A stretch of DNA of 35,058 nt from an uncultured Sutterella sp. (lineage in GTDB: Bacteria > Pseudomonadota > Gammaproteobacteria > Burkholderiales > Burkholderiaceae_F): NCBI GenBank assembly GCA_900754475.1, contig CAAECY010000001.1, positions 1-35,058 on the forward strand, read 5' to 3'. Made by a program: the position numbers and the translations under genes. Under the pieces are notes generated by a model. That model searched no databases and had not been told where the DNA came from. It saw only the letters and a program-made list of their open reading frames with translations. Shown in pieces: positions 16,044-23,543 of this stretch (positions within the stretch are counted from its first letter, which is position 1; every line of letters begins with the position of its first letter).

Positions 16044-17369
16044 GTGACGATCTTCATCATTCTTTGCGTAGTCATGTGCCTTGTGGCCGTCGTCGCCGTT
16101 GCGGTTCCGCTCTGGCGCGGCGGCAACGCCAACCCGCAGGCCGACCGCCGCGAACAGGTCCTTGCGATTTTGCGTCAGCAGGCCGCGGACCTTGAGACCG
16201 ATCACAAGGCGGGTCGCATCGACACGGACGAGTACGAAGAGTCCCGTCTCGAACTCGAACGCCGCGTTCTCGAAGAAACGCGCGAAGAAGAAGCCGAAAA
16301 GTCGGGCGCGCACACCCGTGTCGCCCGTCAGCTCGCCGTCTTCTTTGCGATCCTCATCCCGTGCGCGACGGCCTTCGGCTACTTCGCCCTCGGCCGCTAC
16401 ACGGCGATGGATCCCGCGTTCATTGCGTCCATGCAGAAGCAGGGCGGCCGCACGGGCCACTCCGCCGTCGAAATGCAGAAGATGCTCGAGGACCTGAAGT
16501 CGCAGCTCGAGGCCGACCCCGCGAACGCCCAGGGCTGGTTCATGCTTGCCCGTACGGCCGCTTCGGTCAATCGTTTCGACGAAGCCGTGGAAGCCTACCG
16601 GCACTTGAACAAGCTCGTTCCGGGCAACGCCGACCTCATGGCCGACATGGCCGACATGATGGCGGCCGCAAACGGCAAGGTGATCACGCCCGAAGTCGAA
16701 AAGCTCTTGAAGGATGCCCTTCAGATCGATCCCGATCAGTGGAAGGCGTTGGCGCTCCTCGCCATTCAGGCCTGGGACAAGGAACAGTACGCGCGTGCCG
16801 CGGAATACTGGGAGCACCTCGTTCGCGTCGTGCCGCCCGACTTCCCCGACATCGACCAGATCCGTGCGAACATCGCCGAAGCGAAGCGCCTCGGGGGCGT
16901 GAACGACAACATCTCCGAAGTGTCGCCGCGCGCCGCGGACCGCAATGCCGCGGAAGCGGGTGCTTCCGGAACGAAGGTCGACGGGAAGCTTGAAGCCGTC
17001 CCGACCGTTCAGGCGGGCGAAGCGCTGAGCGTTTCGGGCTCCGTTCTCTTGACGGACGCCATCAAGGCGAAGGCCTCGCCCGAAGACACCGTCTTCATCT
17101 ACGCGCGTCCCGAAACGAGCCGCATGCCGGTTGCGTTCATGAAAGTGAAGGTGAAGGATCTGCCCTTCAACTTCAAGCTCGACGAAACGATGACGATGGC
17201 GATGGGGGCCGATACGCTCTCGAGCGTCAAGACCGTCATCGTCGGCGCCCGCGTCTCGAAGACCGGGAACTTCATGCCGCAGTCGGGCGACCTCGAAGGG
17301 GAAATGCCCAATCCGGTCGAAGTGGGCGACTCGGGTCTCGTCGTTCAGATTTCGAACGTGCGACCCTAA
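16044..17369 (+). CDS. ccmI: Cytochrome c maturation protein CcmI
   Basis: This 441-residue apocytochrome chaperone has two N-terminal membrane helices (about 2-24 and 95-117) around a cytoplasmic coiled-coil-like charged segment. A periplasmic TPR region follows (about 145-275, with GWFMLARTAASVNRFDEAVEAYR and similar). The C-terminal beta-rich domain matches the CcmI C-terminus (VFIYARP, PFNFKLDETMTM, AGNFMPQSGD-like). It starts at a GTG with AAGGAG four bases behind the ccmH stop. It is the last gene of the operon, followed by hairpins. Confidence 0.94.
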   Translation: MTIFIILCVVMCLVAVVAVAVPLWRGGNANPQADRREQVLAILRQQAADLETDHKAGRIDTDEYEESRLELERRVLEETREEEAEKSGAHTRVARQLAVFFAILIPCATAFGYFALGRYTAMDPAFIASMQKQGGRTGHSAVEMQKMLEDLKSQLEADPANAQGWFMLARTAASVNRFDEAVEAYRHLNKLVPGNADLMADMADMMAAANGKVITPEVEKLLKDALQIDPDQWKALALLAIQAWDKEQYARAAEYWEHLVRVVPPDFPDIDQIRANIAEAKRLGGVNDNISEVSPRAADRNAAEAGASGTKVDGKLEAVPTVQAGEALSVSGSVLLTDAIKAKASPEDTVFIYARPETSRMPVAFMKVKVKDLPFNFKLDETMTMAMGADTLSSVKTVIVGARVSKTGNFMPQSGDLEGEMPNPVEVGDSGLVVQISNVRP

Positions 17370-17394
17370 GTCGATCGCCAAGTCGGCCGACGCG

Positions 17395-17476
17395 AAGGAT
17401 CCCGCTTCTGAGGGATCCTTCCGGAAAAAACAAAACGGGATCCGCTTTTCTTCGGAAAGGTCGGATCCCGTTTCGT
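17395..17476 (+). terminator. Double hairpin terminator of the ccm operon
   Basis: Two stems lie in series: aaggatccc/gggatcctt (17395-17403/17412-17420), and a 12-bp stem aaacgggatccg/cggatcccgttt (17433-17444/17462-17473) followed by cgtttcc. All arms contain GGATCC, so alternative pairings between the hairpins are possible. The second, with flanking A and T runs, could work in both directions. From 17477 to 17875 I see no gene, only A/T-rich patches such as the ggaaaaa/tttttcc stem at 17693-17710. Confidence 0.65.
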
Positions 17477-17875
17477 TTCCGGGGATCGATTTCGGGAGTC
17501 GATTCCGAACGTGCGCTTCCGACTCCGACACGATTCCGCTGCCGCTCCGTCGTATTGAACCTTTGTCGAACGTCCGTCATCCGTCGCGATCGTGATGCTA
17601 TTCGACGGCAAAACCGCAACTCGTTCGAAAAGTGTCCTATTTAGGCGATATGCCTTAGATCGATTGATTCGCGACGCGCACGCGGCAACGGAGGAAAAAT
17701 TATTTTTTCCGCGCCCTTTCGAGATTTTGCGAAGTGTGATAGTTTTTTATTCAAGGACGCCGAACAAGGCGCCCGAACTGTCCGTGTTCCGACGTTTTCG
17801 AGGCGTCGGCGCACTCGGCTTTCAAAGGGTCCCGAAGGTCCGCGAGAAAGCCTCCCCGAAGAGGAAACCCGCATC

Positions 17876-18069
17876 ATGAAGTCGCTTCTCAACACCGCTG
17901 CCAATGCCTCCCTGGGGCTCGGTACGCTCGTGTCGGGCGGCCTCGGTTCGTCCTCTTCCGCGTCCACAACATCTTCCTCGTCTACGGGGGGCTCTCGCAC
18001 GCCCCTTTCCACTTCGACGACCTCATGATGCTTGTGCCGGCATCGGGAAACCCTCATCCGAGGGGGTGA
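17876..18069 (+). pseudogene. Small gene apparently split by a frameshift
   Basis: An ATG with GAGGA upstream opens a frame with coding-like C/G-ending codons: MKSLLNTAANASLGLGTLVS and on to about 17946. After that the same frame becomes a Ser/Thr run and stops at 18026. From about 17947 the +2 frame instead has strongly coding-like codons (FVLFRVHNIFLVYGG, then LSHAPFHFDDLMMLV) and runs to a TGA at 18067-18069. The simplest reading is one protein of about 63 residues broken by a small indel. I do not recognise the product. No slippery heptamer is obvious at the junction. A strong terminator follows at 18121. A sequencing error, a real pseudogene or recoding would all fit. Confidence 0.4.
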
Positions 18070-18120
18070 ACCGGAATCCCCGAAGCCGACGACGTTCATA
18101 AACGCAAAGACTTATGAAAC

Positions 18121-18153
18121 GGGAGCACCGATCGAGGTGGCTCCCTTTTTTTT
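18121..18153 (+). terminator. Intrinsic terminator before the DUF3100 gene
   Basis: The stem gggagc-acc / ggt-g-gctccc (18121-18129/18136-18145) with loop gatcga is followed by eight Ts and further T-runs. It ends the transcript of the small frameshifted gene, or acts as an attenuator for the DUF3100 gene, whose ATG is 56 bases downstream. No separate promoter is obvious between the T-run and that ATG. Confidence 0.85.
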
Positions 18154-18209
18154 CGCTTTTTTCGTTTTTCCCATCCTCGAGACTCAACCCATCAACGGAA
18201 GACACCGCC

Positions 18210-19037
18210 ATGGACCTCATCCGAAACTTCAAACTGCATCTGATGGCTCTCGTCATCATCGTCATTGCCGAGTGGATCGGTGTTCAGCGCTTCGGCCTCG
18301 TCGTGCTGCTCCCGCTCCTTTACGCCCTTGTGCTCGGCACGATCCTCAGTTTCCCCCGTTTCCACCTGGTCTCTTCCGAACAGATGGACCGCGCGGGGCG
18401 CATTCTGAGTATCGGGATGCTCGTTCTGATCGTGAAGATCGGTCTTGACATCGGTCCCAACATCGACATGGTTCTGAATTCGAGCTGGGCCCTCATCATG
18501 CAGGAATTCGGCCACTTCTTCGGGACGCTCATCTTCGGTCTTCCGGTGGCTCTTCTTGTGGGCATGAAGCGCGAAGCGATCGGCGCCTGCTACTCGATCG
18601 ACCGCGAACCGAACGTTGCCATCATTGCCGAACGCTTCGGCATGGACAGCCCCGAAGGGCGCGGCGTCATGGGCATGTACATCTGCGGCACGGTCTTCGG
18701 CGCTCTGTGGGTTTCGCTTCTTGCGGGCGTCGTCGCTCAGACCGGGTTCTTCCACCCGCATTCGCTCGCGATGGGTGCCGGGATCGGTTCGGCCTCGATG
18801 ATGGCCGCCGCCACCGCTCCGATCGTCACGGTGTTCCCCGAAGCCGCCGAAACCGTCAAGGCTTATGCTGCGGCCGCGAACCTTCTGACGAGCGTCGTCG
18901 GCGTTTACTTCGCGCTCTTCGTTTCGCTCCCCGTCACGATCCGCGTCTACGAATGGGCCGATCGCTTGATCCACGGCCGCCGCGCGGCTGAAAAGCCCGA
19001 AGCCGAACTCGCCGCCGCGCCGGTGAAGATCAAGTAA
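18210..19037 (+). CDS. DUF3100-type integral membrane protein
   Basis: This 275-residue protein has about eight hydrophobic segments, starting with LMALVIIVIAEWIGV. It contains the conserved stretch CYSIDREPNVAIIAERFG in a loop, and GAGIGSASMMAAATAPIV in a later helix pair. The look is that of DUF3100 proteins, uncharacterised secondary-carrier-like membrane proteins. The start is the ATG at 18210 with GGAAGA upstream; the frame extends 5' through the terminator, which is not coding. The next gene encodes a small membrane protein and the one after that an M20 hydrolase, so it probably transports the substrate of that enzyme. The substrate is unknown. Confidence 0.75.
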   Translation: MDLIRNFKLHLMALVIIVIAEWIGVQRFGLVVLLPLLYALVLGTILSFPRFHLVSSEQMDRAGRILSIGMLVLIVKIGLDIGPNIDMVLNSSWALIMQEFGHFFGTLIFGLPVALLVGMKREAIGACYSIDREPNVAIIAERFGMDSPEGRGVMGMYICGTVFGALWVSLLAGVVAQTGFFHPHSLAMGAGIGSASMMAAATAPIVTVFPEAAETVKAYAAAANLLTSVVGVYFALFVSLPVTIRVYEWADRLIHGRRAAEKPEAELAAAPVKIK

Positions 19038-19087
19038 TCGAATCCCTCTCGTACGACATACAAACCGAATTCAAAAGGACACGAATC

Positions 19088-19552
19088 ATGCAAAAGATCT
19101 GGAACGAGATGCGGGACATCACCTTCATTCTCCTTGTGACCGCGGCCTTTGCCTGGGTGGCGAACGTCGTTGCCTACACGCCCGATCTCATGAAGAGCTC
19201 GATCGGCTGCTTCCTCCTCGCCCTGATTGCGATGATCGGCTGCCTCGTGGCGAAGCTTCCGGGCCTCAACAAACTCCCCGTCGTCTTCTGGGTGTCGATG
19301 GTGGCCGTGGTGATTTCGCTCCCCGGGTTCCCCGGGGGCGCCACGGTTCTCTCCTACACGAAGGAAGTGAACTTCCTCGCGATCACGACGCCGCTTCTTG
19401 CCTACGCCGGTTTGTCGCTTGGCAAGGACCTCGAAGCCTTCAAGCGTCTCTCGTGGCGCATCGTCCCGGTGGCGCTCGCCGTCGCGGCGGGGAGCTTCCT
19501 CTGCGCGACCGCCTTGGCCGAAGTGATGCTCCACCTCGAAGGGGTGTTCTAA
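19088..19552 (+). CDS. Small membrane partner of the DUF3100 protein
   Basis: This 154-residue protein has about five hydrophobic helices and no signal peptide. Short polar loops include KLPGLNKLP and SYTKEVNFLAITTPLLAYAGLSLGKDLEAFKR. The last stretch, with GLSLGKDLEAFKRLSWR, resembles the second halves of small two-component membrane carriers. It starts 50 bases after the DUF3100 gene with AAAAGGA before the ATG, and likely forms one carrier with it. The exact family is not known to me. A strong terminator follows 15 bases after the stop. Confidence 0.65.
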   Translation: MQKIWNEMRDITFILLVTAAFAWVANVVAYTPDLMKSSIGCFLLALIAMIGCLVAKLPGLNKLPVVFWVSMVAVVISLPGFPGGATVLSYTKEVNFLAITTPLLAYAGLSLGKDLEAFKRLSWRIVPVALAVAAGSFLCATALAEVMLHLEGVF

Positions 19553-19566
19553 TCTGAAAACCGCCG

Positions 19567-19600
19567 AGGGCCTGCGGGCAGCCCGCCCGCGGGCCCTTTT
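19567..19600 (+). terminator. Intrinsic terminator after the membrane pair
   Basis: A 12-bp GC-rich stem (19567-19578/19586-19597, one G-T pair) with a 7-base loop is followed by TTTT. It separates the two membrane protein genes from the M20 hydrolase gene, so the latter has its own promoter or is expressed by partial read-through. Confidence 0.8.
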
Positions 19601-19703
19601 ACCTGAAACCTGATAAAACCATCGGAGAAGTGCGCCGGAAGCCCGAGCCCGAGACGCCGGAGCGCTTCGAATTTCAACTCTCCCAAGGAGGGGGTGAGGC
19701 GCC

Positions 19704-19730
19704 TCACGTGAAGTCACGTGAAGTCACGTG
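19704..19730. repeat. 10-bp tandem repeat containing CACGTG
   Basis: The unit tcacgtgaag occurs twice and a third time as tcacgtg. This places three CACGTG palindromes exactly one helical turn apart, ending 21 bases before the M20 hydrolase ATG. A GTG inside it (19708) opens a 15-codon frame (MKSREVTWSDPARNA) whose TGA overlaps the hydrolase ATG as ATGA. AAGGAGG stands at 19685-19691. The block could be an operator array, a translated leader, or both. Confidence 0.55.
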
Positions 19731-19751
19731 GAGCGACCCCGCCCGAAACGC

Positions 19752-21065
19752 ATGAACAAAAACGAACTCAAAGAGCGGATCGCCCGCGCGCTTCGCGAAC
19801 GCCAGGCCGAACTTCAGGCGCTCACCGCCGACATCTTCGCCGAACCCGAACTCGGCTACAAGGAAGTGAAAACGTCGGCCAAGGTGAAGGCCGCTTTCGA
19901 AAAGCTCGGTCTCGAGTACACGGACGGCTGGGCCGTCACCGGCGTCAAAGCGCGCATGAAGGGGCGCTCTTCGCGTCGCACCGTCGCGATGCTCGGCGAA
20001 CTCGACGCGATCGTCTGCCGCGACCACCCGAATTCCGACCCCGTGACGGGTGCCGCCCACTGCTGCGGGCACAACGTGCAGATCGCGAACATGCTTGCGG
20101 TCGCGATGGCTCTCAAGGACTCGGGCGCGATGGAATACTTGGACGGCGACGTCGTCGTCTTTGCGGTCCCTGCCGAAGAGTACGTCGAAATCGACTACCG
20201 CAACGGTCTTCGCGAAAACGGGAAGATCCGCTACTTGGGCGGAAAGCAACAACTCATTTCCGAAGGGGCCTTCGACGACATCGACATGGCGATGCAGATG
20301 CACGTCGACTCGACCGACAACCCCGACGGGTGGTTTGTTTGCGGCGGCTCCTCGAACGGCTTCATCGGCAAGCTCGTCGAATACCGCGGCAAGGCCGCCC
20401 ACGCGGCCGGTGCCCCCGACCAGGGTGTGAACGCCCTCAACGCCGCGATGATGGGCGTCATGGGGGTCAATGCCATTCGCGAAACCTTCCGCGAAGCCGA
20501 CTGCGTGCGCTTCCACCCGATCATCAATTCGGGCGGCGACCTCGTGAACGTGATCCCCGACCGCGTGACGATGGAAAGCTACGTGCGCGCTTCGAACGTC
20601 GAAGCGCTCACGCACTACAACGCGAAGATCAACCGTGCGCTTGCGGCCGGGGCCGACGCGATCGGTGCGACGGTGGAAATCAAGGACCTGCCGGGGTACC
20701 TCCCCTTGAAGCCCGATACGGACTTCCGCGCGATCCTCGAAGCGAACGCCCGAGAACTCTTCGGTAACCGCGTCTCGATCGGCAACCACGCCGCGGGCTC
20801 GACCGACATGGGCGACGTCTCGCACCTGATGCCGGTCGTGCATCCGTGGGTCGGGTGCGTCACCGGGGTGCTCCACGGCGCGAACTACAACCTCGCCGAC
20901 CTCGATACGGCCCTTCGCAAGACCCCCGAGGTTCTCGCCGACACGATCGTCGACCTCCTCTGGGACGACGCGGCCGAAGCCGAGCGCATCTGCTCGAACT
21001 TCCGCCCGGTCTTCACGAAGGAAACCTACTGCGCCTTCATGGATTCGATCGGCAAGAAGAACTGA
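19752..21065 (+). CDS. M20-family amidohydrolase (AbgB-like)
   Basis: This 437-residue cytoplasmic metallohydrolase belongs to the M20 family. Metal-site motifs are visible: GELDAI, AAHCCGHN (in place of the more usual HxCGHD/N), PAEEYVEIDY and a C-terminal HGANYNLAD. The lid domain includes GKAAHAAGAPDQGVNALNA. Overall it most resembles p-aminobenzoyl-glutamate hydrolase subunit B and related N-acyl amino acid or dipeptide hydrolases. The ATG at 19752 fits the family N-terminus. An in-frame GTG at 19728 would add eight residues. AAGGAGG lies far upstream, so translation may be coupled to a short leader frame. It sits next to a putative carrier pair, suggesting import followed by hydrolysis. 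Confidence 0.85.
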   Translation: MNKNELKERIARALRERQAELQALTADIFAEPELGYKEVKTSAKVKAAFEKLGLEYTDGWAVTGVKARMKGRSSRRTVAMLGELDAIVCRDHPNSDPVTGAAHCCGHNVQIANMLAVAMALKDSGAMEYLDGDVVVFAVPAEEYVEIDYRNGLRENGKIRYLGGKQQLISEGAFDDIDMAMQMHVDSTDNPDGWFVCGGSSNGFIGKLVEYRGKAAHAAGAPDQGVNALNAAMMGVMGVNAIRETFREADCVRFHPIINSGGDLVNVIPDRVTMESYVRASNVEALTHYNAKINRALAAGADAIGATVEIKDLPGYLPLKPDTDFRAILEANARELFGNRVSIGNHAAGSTDMGDVSHLMPVVHPWVGCVTGVLHGANYNLADLDTALRKTPEVLADTIVDLLWDDAAEAERICSNFRPVFTKETYCAFMDSIGKKN

Positions 21066-21148
21066 GCCGACCGAGCTGACTGAGCCCGCAAAGCCTTTCC
21101 GAGCCCGCGCGCGCCGTGCGCTCGGAAGGCTCATGACGGTGAACCTGC

Positions 21149-21184
21149 AAACGACCCGAGGTCTTGTGCTTCGGGTCGTTTTGC
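21149..21184 (+). terminator. Terminator after the M20 gene
   Basis: An 11-bp stem (21149-21159/21171-21181) runs into the run gtttt. Because A and T flank the two sides, it could also end the minus-strand OrfA transcript. A longer imperfect stem (agccttt-ccgagc with gctcggaaggct, about 21090-21132) lies just before it. Confidence 0.75.
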
Positions 21185-21220
21185 GTTAGGGGCGGGTGCG
21201 GACGGCTCTCGACAGTCGGC

Positions 21221-21637
21221 TCAACCTCCCGCCATCAGGTATTCGCGGAACTTCTTGAGGAGCGCTATTTCGTGCTTCAGGCGCCGGATTTCGGCGTCCT
21301 TTTGCCGGATCGTCATTTCGGTTTCGTCGATCGACGGGTTGGTCGGGCGCAGTTCCTCGCCGCTCCGGACGACGGTGATCCAATTGCGCAGCGTCTGGTG
21401 CGAGATGCCGAGGTCCTTGGCGACCGCCGGGATCGTTTCGCCGCCCTCCAAAACCCGAGCAACGGCGGCTTTCTTGTAGTCGGCGGTGTAGGCGAGACGC
21501 CGGAACTTGCCTCTTCGCTTCCTCGGCGACGCCTCGGACCGTGCGGGTCGAGCGGTGCACGAGGTGTCGGACGCAATGGCCGAAGACGCTTCGGCGACCG
21601 CAACGGCGACGGCGGATAAGGTTTGCGGACGGGACAT
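21221..21637 (-). CDS. Lone IS3 OrfA-like helix-turn-helix protein
   Basis: This 138-residue protein matches the OrfA part of IS3-type transposases. Its HTH (about 52-90, YTADYKKAAVARVLEGGETI then VAKDLGISHQTLRNW) is followed by a leucine-zipper-like coiled coil (107-133, TEMTIRQKDAEIRRLKHEIA). About 47 Ala/Ser/Arg-rich residues precede the HTH. The ATG at 21637 has AGGAGAG upstream; the frame extends further 5' without similarity. No OrfB (DDE integrase) follows in any frame, and I see no terminal inverted repeats. It is either a remnant of an insertion sequence or a domesticated DNA-binding protein. The intact frame and good ribosome binding site favour an expressed protein. Confidence 0.75.
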   Translation of the reverse strand: MSRPQTLSAVAVAVAEASSAIASDTSCTARPARSEASPRKRRGKFRRLAYTADYKKAAVARVLEGGETIPAVAKDLGISHQTLRNWITVVRSGEELRPTNPSIDETEMTIRQKDAEIRRLKHEIALLKKFREYLMAGG

Positions 21638-21862
21638 GGAACTCTCCTCAAACGACCTGCTTTTCCCATGGTAGTTCGAATCTTTCCGAGCGAACAGTCG
21701 GGCTTCTTCGCAAACGACGGGACGCAATCGCGTAGGGCGCAGGGACGCGGATCCGACCCCCGAGCTCTTCCCTGGATCGGGTCTAAACTCGAAGGAAAGG
21801 CCCGGCAACACGCGCCGATCCGTAATTCGATTTCGGCTCGGCCGCTCAGGGAGGGAGAAAAA

Positions 21863-22381
21863 ATGAAACTCTTCGGTGCACTGCGATTCCTCGGCGCTCT
21901 CGTCGGGGCGATCTTCGGGGGATCCGTATCTCGGAAAACCGCTTCGCGGAAATCCTCAGCGCGAAAACCCGCGCCGCGCAAGCCCGATCCCCGAAAGGTT
22001 GTTCCTCAGAAGACCGCACAGAAGAAATCCGCACCTCGTCGGTCTGCAACCCGACAGCCCGATCCGGGAAGCGGTTCGGGCCAGTACTACGACGAGCACG
22101 GGCGCTACGCGGGACGAGAAGACGACAGCGGCCGTCGTTTCGACGCGCACGGAAACTACAGCGGCCGCGTCGATTCGAAAGGCCGCTCCTACGACAAGTC
22201 GGGCCTCTATGCGGGCCGGGTCGACGCGAAGGGACAGAGATTCGACGCTCACGGTCGGTATGCGGGACGGCAGGATGCGGACGGTCGGCTCTTCGACAAG
22301 GAGGGCCGCTACGCGGGCCGCATCGACAAGTCCGGCCGTCGCTTCGACGCGCATGGACGCTACATGGGACGAACGCGCTGA
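21863..22381 (+). CDS. 17-residue-repeat protein with basic linker (paralogue A)
   Basis: This 172-residue protein has three parts. Residues 3-22 are hydrophobic (LFGALRFLGALVGAIFGG), a signal anchor or membrane segment. Residues 23-68 are a Lys/Arg/Pro/Ala-rich linker. From residue 76 come five full 17-residue repeats starting at 76, 93, 110, 127 and 144, plus a 12-residue final unit at 161. The repeat is (Y/F)DxxGxYxGRxDxxGxx, alternating between a DAH form and a DEH/DKS/DKE form. Each unit probably makes one short beta hairpin, so a closed ring-like beta structure is plausible. GGGAGGGAG precedes the ATG. The next gene encodes a paralogue with the same number of repeats. The function is unknown. 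Confidence 0.8.
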   Translation: MKLFGALRFLGALVGAIFGGSVSRKTASRKSSARKPAPRKPDPRKVVPQKTAQKKSAPRRSATRQPDPGSGSGQYYDEHGRYAGREDDSGRRFDAHGNYSGRVDSKGRSYDKSGLYAGRVDAKGQRFDAHGRYAGRQDADGRLFDKEGRYAGRIDKSGRRFDAHGRYMGRTR

Positions 22382-22468
22382 GACGACGGCCCCTCGCTTT
22401 GAGGTTGCGGACGAAACCTTCACGGACCCAAGCGCCGCACCCACTCAACATCGAAAAAGGAGACTCAC

Positions 22469-22876
22469 ATGCAACGACGAAATGCCATTCGAATGCTCGG
22501 GGCCCTCGCGGGCGTGCTCGCGGCGGGCGTTGCGCCGCAGGTTTTGGCGGACCCCTGGTCCGACCGGGAAACGGGTCGTCAGTACGACCGATCGGGGCGC
22601 TACCAGGGACGGGTCGAGGAAGACGGCCGACGCTACGACGCGCAGGGGCGCTACGAAGGGCGGGTCGATTCGAGCGGTCGCGCATACGACCGCTCCGGCC
22701 GCTACCAAGGGAGAGTCGACTCGAGCGGGCGGAGTTACGACGCTCAAGGCCGCTACATGGGACGGCAAGACGACGACGGCCGCATCTACGACCGCTCGGG
22801 GCGGTATCAGGGACGGATCGACTCGGACGGTCGCCGCTACGACGCGCAGGGTCGGTACGTGGGGCAGAGCCGGTAA
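22469..22876 (+). CDS. 17-residue-repeat secreted protein (paralogue B)
   Basis: This 135-residue protein has an N-terminal signal peptide (MQRRNAIRML, hydrophobic core, cleavage probably after VLA at 27; the twin Arg could suit Tat export). Exact 17-residue repeats start at 39, 56, 73, 90 and 107, with a 12-residue unit at 124. The consensus is YDxxGRYxGRxDxxGRx, strictly alternating between a DRS and a DAQ type, so the higher-order period is 34 residues (102 bases). AAAGGAG precedes the ATG. It lies 87 bases after paralogue A and is probably cotranscribed. It lacks the basic linker of A. It is likely a small periplasmic or surface protein; no function is known to me. Confidence 0.82.
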   Translation: MQRRNAIRMLGALAGVLAAGVAPQVLADPWSDRETGRQYDRSGRYQGRVEEDGRRYDAQGRYEGRVDSSGRAYDRSGRYQGRVDSSGRSYDAQGRYMGRQDDDGRIYDRSGRYQGRIDSDGRRYDAQGRYVGQSR

Positions 22877-22973
22877 GTGGCTTGACGAGAGGACCGACGG
22901 GGGCGAAATGTGCTCTCGAAGATCGCTCTTGGTCGAGTCCCGGGCTAGGCACAAGGCCCGAGCAGTGAGGTGC

Positions 22974-23009
22974 AAAAACGGGACGGAAATCGATTCGTCC
23001 CGTTTTTCT
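22974..23009 (+). terminator. Terminator of the repeat-protein operon
   Basis: A perfect 12-bp stem, aaaaacgggacg with cgtcccgttttt (22974-22985/22996-23007), with a 10-base loop and a T-rich end, forms a classic intrinsic terminator 98 bases after paralogue B. Confidence 0.92.
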
Positions 23010-23543
23010 TGAGTTTTCAAAATCGACGATGTTGACGACGGATGACGCGAGATGACTACGTGTTGGAGGCGGTTCTTGGTGTCGTGAAGCTGTCGCTGTC
23101 GACGAAAATTCGGGAGGTCCGCGACGGGGTCAAAAAACGGGCCTCAAAAAAAAATCTTCGTTTTCGACTTGCAAAACGTTCGGAAGCGGTGCAAGAATGT
23201 GCCTTATCCGAAGCGCCGGTGCGGCGCGGAGGGTCGGGACCGCTCTCCCGAGCGGGCCGGGAGTCCGAGACTTCGAAGCGCATTTTCATAGGTTTCGCGC
23301 GACGACCTTTCGGACTGCGAACGGAGACCCCGTTCGCGAACTTAAAGAAGATCTACAAGCTGACTTGAGGCCGTTTGTGTCCGGCACTGAGTCAGACGCC
23401 AACCCTGGAGGGTCCGGCTGGTAGCAAAGCCCCCGCAGAGGTCGTCGCAAAGTTCGACGAACCGAAGCACCGTGAACTCAAACAAGAGGGGCCGCGATCA
23501 GTTGCACTGTCCGCCTGAATCAAAGAATTCGAGGCCCTCTATC
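23010..23543. other. Gene-poor stretch before the binding protein gene
   Basis: No convincing gene is seen in these 534 bases. A 108-codon frame (23042-23368) lacks a ribosome binding site and loses coding-like codon use after about 35 codons. An 8-bp hairpin (23317-23324/23330-23337) is present. The promoter of the binding protein gene should lie here, but I cannot place it. Confidence 0.35.

Noticed and set aside
21185..21862. A complete IS3 insertion sequence around the OrfA-like gene
   Set aside because: No OrfB frame, no terminal inverted repeats and no target-site duplication could be found.
22088..22873. Regular 51-bp DNA periodicity that could suggest a CRISPR array or minisatellite
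   Set aside because: The period is exactly 17 codons, the repeats are degenerate at third positions and the frames are intact, so it is protein repetition, not an array with spacers.
23042..23368. 108-codon frame between the repeat proteins and the binding protein
   Set aside because: No ribosome binding site, coding-like codons only in the first third, and no recognisable family; it might be a decayed gene end.
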